Assembly (NCBI GenBank): GCA_004835665.1
Contig: RBKR01000004.1
Location: forward strand, 1,178,001-1,242,000
DNA from: Phoma sp. XZ068
Taxonomy: Eukaryota; Ascomycota; Dothideomycetes; Pleosporales; Didymellaceae
DNA: 64,000 bases
Direction of reading: 5' to 3'
Each line of letters starts with the position of its first letter. The stretch's first letter is position 1. The position numbers and the translations under genes are program-made. A model generated the notes under the pieces. It was not told the origin of the DNA, did not search any database, and worked only from the letters and a program-made list of their open reading frames with translations. Below are positions 20,230-33,149 of this stretch, piece by piece.

Positions 20230-21348
20230 GATAGTGACTTGAGGAATATTGAGAGTGTGAGTAGAGTAGTGTTGATTTAGTTATGAACTACCAGCGAGTG
20301 AGTGGTATTGTGCTTGGCGTTAGGCAATAACAAACGCAGTGAAAACGACTCCACGCCGCACATCGTGAATTCTTGGCAGAGTTTGTGACCGCATGGCCCA
20401 TGTATTGGTCAGCGGTGACAGTTACTCTCATCTTGCTCGCCAGCAGGGTGCCCAAGAGCCAGCGCGCTGTGTTGCTAGGCTGTACCATTTCATAGCTCTT
20501 CAGGTGGTCCTCGTTGCTGCGGGCGCTCATTATGTCCGCAACATTCACGGGCAGGATAGTGCTATCGAATCTGTACAAGTTCTTGAGCACTTAGGACAGC
20601 AGCTCTGGCAGCTATACACAACTCATCCACTGGCTCATTCACTTACGGTCAGCGGCAGGGGGGGGGGGGCTCCGTAATACGTCTCACGAGTAACCTCTCA
20701 AAATGCGAACAACTGACATCTCCGGTGTTGCTACATATTGGTCATATCGTGTAGTGAGCGTAGAAGTAAAATGCACGAACATGGAAAGCGTTGAAGAAGC
20801 GATGATCGGGAGAGCAAGTCTAGCCGAGGAGTCAGCCAATGTGCGTCATCGGGTCCAGGCGCGGGGCTCAACCGCCAAGACTAGTTTTGTACCTCTCCCG
20901 CCTCAGCTCAAGCCAATACCTCAACCAATTGCTTCAATTGAGTTGTTTTCCCATCTCTAAACCTTTGAGGCTGTCAAGTCTCGCTTCTCTTGTTCATACA
21001 TCCCCAATCTACCCTGCTAATCAGCTTTCTTCGTTGACGTGGTAGCTTTATTAGCCAGCATCTGTAAGCACCACTCCTCCTTCCCAAAGCAACAACAAGC
21101 TCCCACAGTGGTGGGGTGTGGAGCATCTGTGGCAAGGGCAGCTGCTCCGCATGACCTTCCCAGCATTCATACCGCAATCCACGCAGATCTCTACTCTTGG
21201 CATACTTCCTATATCAGTACTGACCGCCCATTTCCAGTTGTAGTCTACACTCTGTGCCGACCGCCTCCGGAAAGCACGCTTTTCGGTTTCTCGCGACAGA
21301 TTCGAGCGTCCTTAGAAATACTCTACACTACGTACAGCAACCGTCACG
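20230..21348. other. Intergenic, hexokinase upstream region
   Basis: About 1.1 kb, the likely hexokinase promoter and leader. It contains a run of 12 G at 20658-20669 and a pyrimidine-rich, CA-rich stretch from 20885 to 21060. No gene is supported. Confidence 0.55.
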
Positions 21349-22989
21349 ATGGTTACTGGTGCAAGGAGGCCTCCCTCCCGAAAGGGTACGACTATACCCT
21401 CTCCTCTCTCCAGGTTATGCGCGTGATTGCGAACAAACTGGGAGATATTATGCATAGAGTTAACAGTAAACAAGGGTCCATGGCGGACATGCCCCGGGAT
21501 CTCAAGGAGCAGATTGAGAAGCTCGAAGAGATCTTCGTTGTCCCTACCAAGAAGCTGAAGGATATCACGGATCACTTCGTCAAGGAGCTTGAGAAGGGTC
21601 TAACTAAAGAAGGAGGATCCATTGTTAGTAGCCTACAGGAACAGATCCTCCTCGCATGACTAACGAATACAGCCCATGAACCCAACATGGTGTATGGCTT
21701 TCCCTGACGGTAACGAGACCGGCCGATACCTCGCTCTCGATATGGGAGGAACCAACCTGCGCGTCTGTGAGGTTACCCTGACCGAAGAAAAGGGCGAATT
21801 CGAGATCATCCAGTCGAAGTACCGTATGCCTGAGGAGTTGAAGACCGGAACTGCGGATGAGCTCTGGGGCTACGTCGCCGACTGCCTGCAGCAGTTTGTT
21901 GAATACCACCACGAGGGTGAGGAGCTCGATGACCTGCCTCTTGGTTTCACCTTTTCCTACCCCGCCACACAAGACTTCATCGACCACGGTGTCCTTCAGA
22001 GGTGGACGAAGGGATTCGACATCGATGGTGTCGAGGGTCACGACGTTGTTCCACCCTTCAACAAGGCCTTAGCTGAGCGTGGAGTCCCCATCAAGCTGGC
22101 GGCTTTGGTCAACGATACAACCGGTACCATGATCGCCTCCGCATACACCGATACCGAGATCAAAATCGGATGTATCTTCGGAACCGGCTGCAATGCTGCG
22201 TATATGGAGGAGTGCGGTGCCATTCCCAAGATTGCGCATCTGAACCTCGACCCCAAGCTGCCCATGGCTATCAACTGCGAGTGGGGCGCCTTCGACAACG
22301 AGCACCAGATCCTCCCCCGTACACAATACGATGTTATCATCGACAAGGAATCCCCTCGCCCTGGTCAGCAGTCTTTCGAGAAGATGGTTGCTGGCTTGTA
22401 CCTTGGCGAGATCTTCCGTCTGGTTCTTCTGGACCTGCACAAGGGCCACGAGTGCACCATCTTCCAGGGCCAGGACGTCAGCAAATTGGAGAGGCCATAC
22501 TCTTTGGATGCAGGTTTCCTCTCTGCCATCGAGGAAGATCCCTTCGAGAACCTGCTCGAGACTGGTGACCTTTTCCAGAACAAGCTCGGCATCACATGTA
22601 CGAAGCCAGAACTTGAGTTGATCCGTCGTCTTGCTGAACTCATTGGCACCCGTGCTGCTCGTCTGACCGCCTGCGGTGTCGCGGCCATCTGCAAGCACAA
22701 GAACTGGGATTCGACCCACGTCGGTGCTGACGGCTCCGTCTTCACCAAGTACCCTCACTTCAAGATCCGCAACGCACAGGCACTGAAAGAGATCATGGAC
22801 TGGCCAGCTAAGTATGGCAAGGGCAAGAACGACCCCATCGAGATCCTCCCCGCTGAAGATGGTTCTGGTGTCGGTGCTGCCTTGATCGCTGCGCTTACTA
22901 TCAAGCGTGTGAAGGCAGGTCAGCTTGCAGGTATCCAGGACTGCGATGCCATGCTGAAGATGGCCGGAAAGAAGCCACGAGGTGCATAA
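21349..22989 (+). CDS. hxk: Hexokinase
   Basis: Phosphorylates glucose and other hexoses at C6 with ATP, the first step of glycolysis, in the cytosol; in fungi it can also signal carbon repression. Exons 21349-21385, 21475-21623 and 21673-22989 give 500 residues, the usual size. The spliced N-terminus reads MVTGARRPPSRKGSMADMP and continues into DITDHFVKELEKGL and PMNPTWCMAFPDGNETG, which is the family text and fixes both introns (GTACGA...AAG and GTTAGT...CAG). ATP and sugar sites are present: LALDMGGTNLRV (phosphate 1), FSYPATQ, LVNDTTGTMIASAY (catalytic Asp), GTGCNAAYME (phosphate 2) and EDGSGVGAALIAA (adenosine). It looks catalytically intact. The sequence reads as hexokinase rather than glucokinase, though this was judged by eye. 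Confidence 0.96.
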
Positions 22990-25900
22990 GCCGCACAAGC
23001 CCCAACTTGTCCTATATTGAGAATCTAGAAAGCGTATCTATGAACATTATCGAAAATTTACTTTGATTCGGTGAGGAAATTTGACAGCCCTAGACTTGTG
23101 ACGCAGATATTGTAGATAGATCAATCTGGGGCCTCGACCAACACTTTTCCAAGGAAACTCGATGCCACCGCAGGAATCTGTTGATATCACCACCACGGCG
23201 TTCAGGCACCCTACTACTGTTTCGCCAAAACGACATGTGAGCACTATTAATATTGGCCGCCTCACAGTCGCTACACGTTAGCTAAACCTTTCGGCAACAA
23301 AGCTTCGACAGCGTAGAAGCAGAGTGTCCTCTCAGCAACCGGACAAGACGGATCTATAATATAGTTATCAACCACTTTACATGTCTACGCGTGTTGTTCG
23401 TAATGTGTAAGTACGTTTCAGTACGCGAAATGACCACGAAATGCGCGCGCAGATAGTTCTGCACCTGTCACGGGAGTGTCAGTGCTGTCATCCCCACTTA
23501 GAGCATGTATACCTCGACCTGGGTACCGTGAGTACGTAGAATAGATTGATCGACGATCACGTACAACACATCAACACGAGAGAGTCAGGATACATGCCAC
23601 ATGGCTGTTAGGCAATCTGCTAAATCCGGTCAGTACACTTGTCTTCAGATGTTACGTAGTCTCTACGTGGTTTCTTGGGTCGGTATCTCCGTGATTACAT
23701 CAAAGTGGGAGCAGCAAATCAAAGGGCCTGAGAAATCCGTGAAAGGATAGGGACATGCTTGTCTACTATATACCAGTCGCCACAGCTTCAGGGTCTACGA
23801 CCATGATTTTCAACCTCAATGACGCCCCAACCGTCATTCACTGCACATCCCAATCTTCGAAGCTTCAAGGGTTTTGGAGGAACGAGTGGAGGGTCATGCA
23901 CTCCCTGTCCGGCAAGGTGGTCGACTACACGTGTGTGGTGGATCTTGTGTAGTTGCGACAGGGTGCCTTGTCCTGACTCGGGTCCACACGAATGTTCACA
24001 CTAGGATACCGCTCTTTGGGGTGATCATACACCGCTACCTATAGCTCCTGTTGTCCGGGGAACTTAAAGACCGCGTACTTCACTTGCCTGTTCTTCCTTT
24101 GGGTGCCGGGATTTGCAGATATTTTGGGCATTGTTGACTTGACCGACTTCTGGATTCGAGCGGCAACAGTGCCGGTGGCCGAGCAGGAAAGCGAGGTTCG
24201 GCACCCGGTGACGCATGTTCGCAGGGCTTCGCCGATCTTTGTTCGTGCCTGACCCAGGCCCAATGGGTTCAGAACTAATGCATTGACTGTGGCAGCTCTC
24301 AACGGCCCTGGATTTTGCCTCTCCATATTGAAACGTGCTACATGACGATCACACCCAAGGCAGAGCAGACAGCGGCTAAGGCTGAGTGTGCGAGCTGCAT
24401 GACATCTGTCCGGTCGTACTCCGAAACGAACTGAGCGTTGAGTGTCCCACTCGGGCAGGTCAAACCCCGTGTCACAGAATGCAAAATTAGACTACGGATT
24501 TGGACATGCGCAGCAGCAGCGGTTGTGGTGTTCGAAGGCAGCAGATTGCGGTGATGTCAGCTTGCGCCTTTGTTGTTGTTGACAAACACAAACACACAAC
24601 ACGGTACCAGCTCGAGCCTGTCGACGGCTGTGGCTGCATAGGACGAAGCTGGAGGCTTGATGTTCTGAAGAAAGCTGGGAGTAGCGATCTAGCGCAGAGT
24701 CTATGTTCAGCAGCAACCACAATCGAAGAGGTGCAGGCCATCGAGAGTTGTGTTGATGAGGGCAAACACGGGGTCAGGAGCAACACGCAACCAATCTCTG
24801 ACGGCGACACTCGGCTTCTCTAACCTGGCTATACCACCTTGTGGCATCAATGACGATGTATTTTGGGAATGGAATGCTCGGCTCAGGCACCGAGGCGCTT
24901 CATCTTGTTCAAAACATAGGAATGCAGCAATGCCCTGGATGAGTAGCCGCTCAGAACGAGAGGCAGTGCAGAGCAGCGAGACGCCCTGATAGAGAAGCTG
25001 AACACAGCATGAGTGAACACAGCATCTGCTATTTTGTAGCCATGACGGCGGCTGTGAAGGCTCAGGTCACACGAAATCATCATCCGTGACTCCCGGTGAT
25101 CATGAACGTGGCTCTCAGAGGCACAGCATACAGAACAAACGAGTGCCCAACAGTCGCCTGTAGCCTCGGCGCAAACCCACAGAAACGATAGGAGAGGCCA
25201 CCGAAAGGTCCGACAGGTGCTGCATCGACAATCATAGTGTGGAGAAACTAAGGCTGTCGTCGTCCTGTCGGTCCCTCTGGCTGTTCGTCTTCAGCGGGCC
25301 GCTGCCGCATGGCCCCTATTTCGCATGAATGAGCACGAAATTGCTTCATTTGGCCCTCGCGTGGGCTGCAAATGGGGCTTGTGGTGGTAAAGGGGACATC
25401 CCGGCAATGCTACTGCCTAGCGATGCGTGGTGATGGGATCGTAGATCAAAACACGGTAAAGGTGTGGCGAGAGATGGCCCAAGCTTGAGCGCGTGTTGTT
25501 GGTAAACAACATGGCGGGCGAAGTGGCAAGTACCCCAGCGTGCCCAGCGAACACCCAGCGAACGTAAAAGTCTGCATCTGTACACAGAACGCAGTTCCTG
25601 CATTTTCGCGCAGTTGAATCGACCATCACTCCGCTATTTTGGAGGGCTGCTTCATCTTGTGCCTGCAAGAGCTGAGTCGATTGGCTCGCAAGGACGCAAA
25701 ACAAGCGCGAGTCGCAACGGCGGGCTGCAAGTGCAGGGTGTCCTCGGAAAGCGCGCACGGGCCTGCCAGCCACCGCCGTCTGCTGTTTCGCACCTACCTC
25801 CTACGCGTGCGCGCCTTTTCCCATATACCATCCCCGTCCGTCGATTCCGATTGCAAGAGCGCTCAGGGTCTCATCGCCATCGTTCACGCTCCGACTCCAT

Positions 25901-26463
25901 TGTTGCGGTTCTGTCATCGACATTCAGTCGCGCCTGCCTCCACTTTGGTCGCGCCTGCAGCCTGTCGCAACATCAAAACAACAGCGCATTCCGGCTCCGC
26001 GTCACCACATCAAATCAGTCCTCGACACGTCCGCCTCCACCTACCTTCACCTTAACTAGCATCGCGCGATCCCTCTCGCCCTCTGAGCAGCTTCGACAGG
26101 CCTTGCATGGAGTTCGAGTATCTGCAGTCGGTCGTTGTCCGCTGAGGGGGAACTCCTGGTTGCGACGTGTAGTCCGAACGACAAGTGCGCTGCTGTCGCG
26201 CGCATTCCTTGCACGCATTCTTCCAACGGTTTTCTACTCCGTACCAATCTTCAAACGCCGTGCGCTATCGTTATCGATTGAGCGCTGGCCTCACGATCCT
26301 GCCACGCTGCACCCTGTCTCCGGCGCGTCTGTCAACACCACGCGATAACCAACCACCCCGCTCGCCCACCACGACGTCTCTACCCACAACACCGCCAGCC
26401 ACTCCTTTGCCCTCCCTTCTCATCCCCAGGACCCCGCCACTGGTTGCGACGCCTGATCCCGCC
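22990..26463. other. Long gene-poor stretch between hexokinase and wee1
   Basis: About 3.5 kb with no gene I can support on either strand; open frames are short or have no protein-like composition. Base composition is ordinary, unlike the RIP block, so it is not an obvious transposon relic. The last 850 bp (25614-26463) is C-rich and stop-poor and is probably the long 5' leader of wee1 with possible upstream ORFs. No tRNA was recognised. Confidence 0.5.
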
Positions 26464-29400
26464 ATGGCCTTCGCCTCCTACTCCCCGCACCGTGAAGGCG
26501 GCACCATGCACCTGGACCTGCCTTCACCTACCTACCGCCTGGACGGCACCCACTTCGCCCATCTGCAGCAGCTGCGTCGTTCTCTCTCGCGCTCACCTTC
26601 GAAACCCTCGCGCTTCCAGCTGCACAAATCAGACTCGCCACGCTCACCCATCTCACCGTTAGCACTTGCGCGCGCCTTCAGCCCCAAAGCGCACAAGCCA
26701 ACAAGTCCAATCAAGACATTCCCTGAGTCGCCTCTGGGACAGGCCGTGCCAGCCAAGAAAAAGTTCACCCTGCGACGATCGACTGCGAATTTCAAGGCCT
26801 CGCCGCGCACACGACAAAACTCAAGAAGTCCGCGTCGCAACGTCCTAGGCGACTCCCCAACAGGAGGAAATTCCTCAACTCCATTCTACACGCGTTCCAC
26901 CTTTGACCAGGAGAACGACACACCTGCGCGCCCTTCCAGCTCAGAGTCTCTGGAGAGCATGGACACTGACTGCAGGAAGTTTGGCTTGAACGACAAGCCC
27001 ATCAAGTTTGAGTTTGCGCAGCGGCGCCCAGATCTTTCCCCTGGGGCGCCCGTCAAGTCAAGTCCCCTCAAGCGCAACGATGGTGTCATGAACTTGAGCG
27101 GAACACCGACTGGGTTCAGCCCGGTCGCAAAGAGACGGAGTCTGCACAGTGTCGCTAACCTTGGCAACGACTTTGAGAGTATATTTGGCGAGCCACCATC
27201 GCGCAACAGTATACATGCAGTGCAGTCACCGATGGAGAACGACGACACCCGAAACGGTTTCGATTTCTCAACACCTATCAATGCTTCGCAGTCGCCTATG
27301 CGCAGGGCGACCTCACTACGAAAATCTACAGTGATGCAGCGAAACGCGAACTCACCACGACCAAAGCCAGCTTTTGACGGCGAGTTTGCGATGCCTGGCC
27401 TTGCGGCCTCGAAGTCGCGGAACCGAATGTCGCTCGACGGCGCCGTCGGCCAGAGTACCACGCCTACGCAGACGCCCTTTCGCAAATCGACTTTTGATGC
27501 TGGGCGCATGGGTTTGCCAACACCTTTCGTTCGTAGCACTGCCGGCGCATCGCAACCGCACCCGCTGTCACATGCGCACACTCCATCTTCAACTACGTCA
27601 AGCGTTGGTGGGTTTACTCCTATGGCACCACCGCGGGCACCCCACTTCGCAGCTCCACCCAGCCGGCCAAACCAGAGTCATCAATTTTCACGGTCTCTGC
27701 CAATCGGCGTACCACGCCCGCACGCGCCAGAAGGAGAAAATGACTCGTTTGACACACCATTCAAGTCTGTGCAGCAAGCCCCAGTTGCATTCTCCACTGG
27801 TCTTATGTCGAAGAAGAACCGCAATGCAGATGAGCCTGCAAATGTGTATGTTATGCCCGACACACCGTCGAAGAGGCAGTCGTACCCTCCTGCGCAAGCA
27901 GATAGGACCGACGTGATCGACACTCCTCTGGTCAAGCGAGGTGGAAGTCTATTCGGTGACTTCAACAGGCCACAGCCTCAATTTGGCACAACAAGCACCC
28001 CATTCAGTGCCCATGTGTCGAAATTCTCGACCGAGTCGTTTGGCAAGGGAACAAGCGTCTTTGGCAACATTGGTGGATCTCTTCAGCGCCGCGGAAGCTT
28101 CGTCAGCGTCGATGGCGACGACGACCTCCCTGACAGCCTGTCACCGACTGCCAACCGCACTATGGTTGATACCATGGCTGACACCGACGCGAGTGTGGAT
28201 GATATGCCACCAACCCCTACTAAGGGACATGGTGCATCGAGCCGCCGCTCCAAGGAGAGCAGCTTGAGGCGCAAGACCTTCCGCTCGCGACCGACTATTG
28301 ACAACGATACATTCGCTGCACCAGATGTCAATGATTTCAACTGTAAGTCCAGTTCACTCATACTTGTAGCAACCTCGCACGACAAGAGTACCTCAACTCC
28401 CCTTGAGCATCTCGACTCGGCTAGTTGCGACTCCCTTTCTGCACAAGCTTCTTTTGCCCGAACTCAGGTGCTGCGGCGCACCAAAAGATTGGGACGCCCA
28501 TCGCCGCTTTCGCGACAGATACTTCGTACAGCCCTTGTTCTTCTTTTTCTCTGTAAGACCAACACTAACCAGCATTTAGCGTCCATCATCTCATTCGGCT
28601 CATCATCGCCAGGTTCGCCTTTGGACTCATCGTTCCAGCCAACAGAGACGAGCCGATTGTCGATCGCGGGTAACAGACGCGGTTCGATGAACTTCAACAG
28701 CAGTGTTAGCACATTCCCGCCAGCTACACCTACTACGCCACGTGACCACTCTATCTTCTTCGCTGAAGACAAGGGTGCTATCCCCATCGGCCTGACCAAG
28801 AATGATGTCGACGAGGCTATCAGCTCGCGTTTCCGTGAAGTGAAGGAGCTCGATGGTGGCGAGGGCGAGTTCTCTAAGGTCTACCGCGTCAGCCATCCTG
28901 TTCAGGGGTCAGCAGCGAACTCTCCTGCTGGTAGCCAGGTTTGGGTCGTCAAGAAGTCGAAGAAGCCGTACACCGGTAAGGGAGACCGCGAACGCAAGAT
29001 GCGTGAGGTCGAGATCCTATATGCCCTCCGTGGCAACGACCACGTATTGAACGTCAACAACCATTGGGAGGCCAACTCCCACTTATATATCCAGACCGAG
29101 TACTGTGAAGGTGGCAACTTGCGCCGCTTCCTTGACACAGTTGGATACAGCAGCCGTCTTGATGATTTCCGCATTTGGAAGATACTGCTGGAATTGTCAC
29201 AAGTAAGCCGCCTGGAAACGTACTTCAGACTTTTACTAATACCGTAACAGGGATTGACCTTTATCCACAACTCGGGGTACATCCACCTCGATTTGAAGCC
29301 GGCCAACATCCTCATCGACTTCGGAGGTTCACTGAAGATCGCTGACTTTGGTCTGGCTAGCTCCTGGCCGGCACCCAAGGGCATTGATGGCGAAGGCGAT

Positions 29401-29970
29401 CGCCATTACCTTGCACCAGAAGCTCTTTCTGGTCGCTTCGATAAGCCTGCCGATGTGTTCGCTCTCGGCATGATGTTGACTGAGATCGCCGGTAACTGCG
29501 TCATTCCAGAGAATGGCACCTACTGGACCAAGCTTCGATCTGGCGAGTTCGAGCACGTGCTTCCAAGCTTGACTTGGAGCGCCGACAGCAGTACCTTGAG
29601 CCGTGATGGAAACGGCGACCCAATTCCCGAGAACTCTCTCGACACCTTCCTCATGTCGGACGAGCCTCAGCCAACGGTCCAGGTACGAACAGCCTCAAGC
29701 CCAGAGGAGGAGCTTGCCCGCGCCCCGAAATTCATGGTTGATTACACCGACCCCAACACCATGGATCAGGTCGTCAAAGCGATGTTGCACCCCGACCCTG
29801 ACCAGCGACCAACAGCTGAGCAGGTCCTGCAGTGCTTTGGTTGTCAATGGGTCGACCACAGGAGGCGAGCGGGAGCTACAGTATACGAGGGCAACTTCGG
29901 GCCCGGCGAGGATGTGCTGGCCACATACGCGCTCGACGACGCTGACGCTGACATGATGGACATGAGCTAA
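26464..29970 (+). CDS. wee1: Wee1-type cell-cycle protein kinase
   Basis: Nuclear kinase that delays mitosis by phosphorylating the conserved Tyr of Cdk1. Exons 26464-28342, 28580-29202 and 29251-29970 give 1073 residues. The long N-terminal regulatory part is Ser/Pro-rich and full of SP/TP sites (for example SPHREGG, TPTQTPF), as expected for a Cdk-regulated Wee1. The kinase domain starts near residue 711. It shows the glycine loop LDGGEGEFSKVYRV, the ATP-binding Lys751 in VVKKSKK, the catalytic HLDLKPANIL with Asp848, DFG at 866-868 and the Wee1-like activation segment GEGDRHYLAPEAL. The first intron is 237 nt, free of stops and a multiple of three; the second is 48 nt. The ATG at 26464 opens MAFASYSPHREGGTMHLDLPS, a good family start. 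Upstream in-frame codons are leader. Confidence 0.95.
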
Positions 29971-30836
29971 GCTGCCTCGCCTGTCTTCTGTCAATAGCCA
30001 TCGCTCGCCTCGTTCCGAGCTTTTGTGCCTTGCCTATTTGGCACTCTTTCTTGGTTATGCTGATCTGCAACAACCTACCGAAATCTTGCCGCATAGTACA
30101 CCTCGACCAGTACTACGCCGCCAGCGTTTCTTTTGTATTTTTTCTATCGGCGTTCAGGCCTAATGGGCAAAAGCATCATCATGGTGTTGCTTCGACGACG
30201 CTACCTTCCAGAGTCGTCTCTGTTTACGAGTTTCACGGCCAGAATTCCTTGGAACTGGGATGTCGTTTTTGATTTGGGTTTCAGGAGTTTCGCGTTGCAT
30301 AAAGCATCCCCCAAGGATACCTTCGCAGCTGAAAATGCGCGAACTGGGGACTGGCGTTATACCTTTGCTTTCTCTGATACGTTGCAACGATTATGGCAAC
30401 GATTTTTCTACTTTCTGTACTGATGGGTGGCTGGCTGGAGGGGGCCTCGCACTGTGTATACAATTGGTGTTGAGGTATGGGAAGGGGTGAGGGCGGAGTA
30501 TGGTGGATCTCGACGGTAATGTTGGAGAAACAATATCACGATATCATGACCATATGAACGAAAAATGCGCGATTATCATATGTGATGTGTGTGATGTACA
30601 GCTTACGACATTCAGGTCGCTAACGGTAGGTGCAGGTCATGTGAGAAGATCGGCCATACTGAGTGGATGTAATCAAACCTCACAGCTGTACTGACTCATT
30701 GGATGACAGGTAGAGCGCGGCTTCCCCCTGGCTGTCTTGCGGACATGAGATCCGATCCAGTTGTATAAATCCGAGTCCCTGTCGTGCTTCGCTTCTTTGC
30801 TCGTCGTCCAAAATAAAAGTTCAGAGCATGGATGTA
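29971..30836. other. Intergenic between wee1 and the transposon nest
   Basis: 866 bp with no gene. It holds the wee1 3' UTR. Base composition is normal up to the transposon boundary, so RIP does not visibly spread to this side. The bases TA at 30835-30836 are the left target duplication of the outer element. Confidence 0.6.
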
Positions 30837-30841
30837 ACGTA

Positions 30842-30889
30842 CAGTGTCCGTGCGCGTAACGCGCGGATTCGCGTAACGCGCAATATTCA
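30842..30889. repeat. Left terminal inverted repeat of element 1
   Basis: About 47 bp containing two direct copies of a GCGTAACGCG-like motif. It retains CpG sites although the adjacent interior is RIP-depleted. Partner at 32909-32955. Confidence 0.85.
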
Positions 30890-31039
30890 CCCCAACCACT
30901 TGCTCAAAAATAAGGCTGTAGAGCCACACACAATAAATATTATTACAAGATTTTATAGTAGAGTAGTATAGTAATGCTTACAATTAATTTAGCTTATTTA
31001 AATTTACTTAGAAGCTTAATATTGCAGCCTTATAATGTT

Positions 31040-32865
31040 GTAATAGGTAGGGGGCTTAGGGTAACCTCTGCGTTAATATTGCCACCTCTACTATTACTAG
31101 CTTGTTTTTAACGCTTATTCTTCTATATAGGTACTATTAAAGCCTTCCTCTTACCCTTTTAGGACAATTATAGAGCTTTTTTAGCGTTACAAGCTTTCTT
31201 CTAACGCTGTTTTTTAGCTGCTTATTCTTCCTTCTCCTTTGTACATTCTGCCTTAGCTCTTGCCTGTGCCTTACGCTTTTTCTAAGCTATTTTCTTCTTA
31301 TAAAGCTAATAAGCACGCTTTATTACTGCTTCTTCTGCCTTTTAAAGCCTGTTTCTCTCTTATTCTTGTTGTTATTCCTGCTTAAAAAGGCGTGCTTAGT
31401 TAACTGTATAAGGAGTATAGAATATTGCTCTACTATAGTACTCCTCCTCCTCCTGTTAGAAGGTTAGGGGCTTGCTCTTTTTCTTATACTTCTTCTAAAT
31501 ATTAAGAACATACTTAAGGCCTATTATCCTGTAGTTAAGAAGCAAGTTTTATATTAAGATATAATAGAATAACCTTTTAAGCTTCTTAAGGTCCTTATTA
31601 CTCTAATCTTAACAGACTCTCTGCATTAGAGTCTCTAATTTAAGCTAATCCTTAGCTAAATAGTATAAATTTAAGCTACTATCTATATTAGAGCTCTTAG
31701 GAGTATCCTTCTTAAATTGTTAGAAGATAATGTTAGGTTAGAGAAGTAATATACCTGTTACTTTAAAGGACCTTAGTATTAACTTAGGAGTAAATATGTT
31801 AACCTAGGCCTTCTAGAATAGATAGAAGAAGTTACCCTTCCTAACAGTAACTAGTTCTTAGCTATAGTAAAGGTATATTATAAGCTCCTTTAAGTATGCT
31901 ATTGCTAGAGGCTTAAACATTACTATATTAAGCAGCTAGAGCATATATATTAAATAAGGTAGTAATACCCCTAATATAATCTAGTTCTAATTATAGTAAT
32001 TAATAAAATTCTTTATAATATGCAAGCTATAGCTATCTAATACTAATAACCTGTGTTTTCTTCTAGCTTTCTACTTAGTGTGTAGATTAAACACCTGTTT
32101 AAGCTATGCTAGGCCTATATTGTTGTTTGTCTATTCTATAGGTAATAAGGATACTACTACTATATATACCTCTAGCTTAATTTGCTTAACCTAGCTCTCT
32201 TATATAGTGCTATTCTTTAACTTAAATATAATACCTAGTAGTAAGACTAATCTATTACTATATATACACGCTAATACTATAATCTAGGCATAATTACTAT
32301 CTTAAAGTGTTGCAGTAACCTCCTTTTTATCCTATATATACCTACTAAAGACATATTTTGTCCTAGACGTTACTCTAATTAAGAAGCCCTTCTTATCTAT
32401 ATTATATATATTGCTACTCTTGATATTGTAGTCTATAATTTTGCGCGTTAATAAGTTAAAGTAGAGCTTGTATTTAATATACAAATTGGTGTTGTAATGT
32501 TTTGCGTCTATCCCTGTTAAGTATTAAGAGATAAGATAGATAGAGTGTTAGTTAATAAAGCAGGTAACCTAGCTCTTGCTAAGACATTTCTTAGCAATTA
32601 GGGACGCAAAATTAGCAATTATCTCTCTTGTAGGTAGTATATAACAAGCAGTAAGTACTTCTATATACTTAACAAGCTCTATTTCTTATTATAGGGTAAG
32701 GTTATATTAGTTAACGTTCTTAGTAGTCTTTAACTATAAAATTGCTTAGTGCCACTGCATTAATGTTAAGCACACAATACTATATTTTTCTGCAATCTTA
32801 GAATAGCAGATCTTTTTACTAGGCTCTAGAGCAGCTAGCTCTGCAAGGGCAGCTTCTAACAACAT
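31040..32865 (-). pseudogene. RIP-inactivated transposase of element 1
   Basis: The minus strand from about 32865 reads a degraded pogo/Fot1-type N-terminal helix-turn-helix: ELAALEPSKKICYSKIAEKY is still legible. Codons that appear to have been Arg, Ser and Thr then become Cys, Leu, Met, Gln and Trp, followed by a stop, exactly the outcomes of C-to-T and G-to-A changes. Near 31110-31050 a C-terminal-like SRGGNINAEV segment is still readable. Many stops lie between. The boundaries are approximate. Confidence 0.75.
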
Positions 32866-32908
32866 TATAGTATTAAGTTATTGCATTAAGGAAATTAACG
32901 TGTTTTTA

Positions 32909-32955
32909 GAGTATTGCGCGTTACGCGAATCCGCGTGTTACGCGTACAGACACTA
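32909..32955. repeat. Right terminal inverted repeat of element 1
   Basis: Inverse complement of 30842-30889 with a handful of transition differences (for example GTCCGTG versus GTCTGTA). It is followed by the TA duplication at 32956-32957. Confidence 0.85.
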
Positions 32956-33005
32956 TATCCGTGCACTTAACAATTGCTACAGCTTAATAATTGCTAAACG
33001 CCCCA
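32956..33005. repeat. Left terminal inverted repeat of element 2 (main part)
   Basis: Starts TATCCGTGCAC and is the RIP-mutated partner of the repeat at 35004-35056. The first bases of the terminus (ACGTA) lie at 30837-30841, on the far side of element 1. Confidence 0.8.
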
Positions 33006-33149
33006 ACGGCTTAACTAAAAATAAGGCTATAGAGCTACACACAACAAATAATATTTTAAGATTTTATAGTAGAGTAGTATTTAAGACTAGATAAACAACT
33101 TATACTATTTATATTTACTTAGAAGCTTAATATTGTAGCTGTGTAATAT

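Larger units (their letters stand above)
30842..32955 (-). mobile_element. Inner Fot1/pogo-like Tc1-mariner element (element 1), RIP-mutated
   Basis: 2114 bp with imperfect terminal inverted repeats of about 47 bp. The left end begins CAGTGTCCGTGCGCG; the right end, read inwards, begins TAGTGTCTGTACGCG. The differences are C-to-T and G-to-A. It is flanked by TA at 30840-30841 and 32956-32957. That TA is part of the ACGTATCC terminus of the outer element, so this copy inserted into the outer element's end. The interior is extremely AT-rich and depleted in CA/CG dinucleotides, as expected from RIP. Its interior aligns with the outer element's interior in the same orientation (both share CTACTATTACTAGCTTG near 31090 and 33200), but the terminal repeats differ, so the two are related subfamilies rather than identical copies. 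Confidence 0.87.

Noticed and set aside
22069..22998. 309-codon minus-strand open frame opposite hexokinase
   Set aside because: It lies exactly antisense to a highly biased, conserved gene, and such antisense frames are common there.
23755..23952. 65-codon open frame with GFWRNEWR, faintly like an actin-capping protein motif
   Set aside because: Too short, the resemblance rests on a few residues, and no flanking exons extend it.
25614..26348. 244-codon plus-strand open frame before wee1
   Set aside because: Arg/Ser/Pro-rich text from a C-rich leader, no conserved pattern; more likely 5' UTR.
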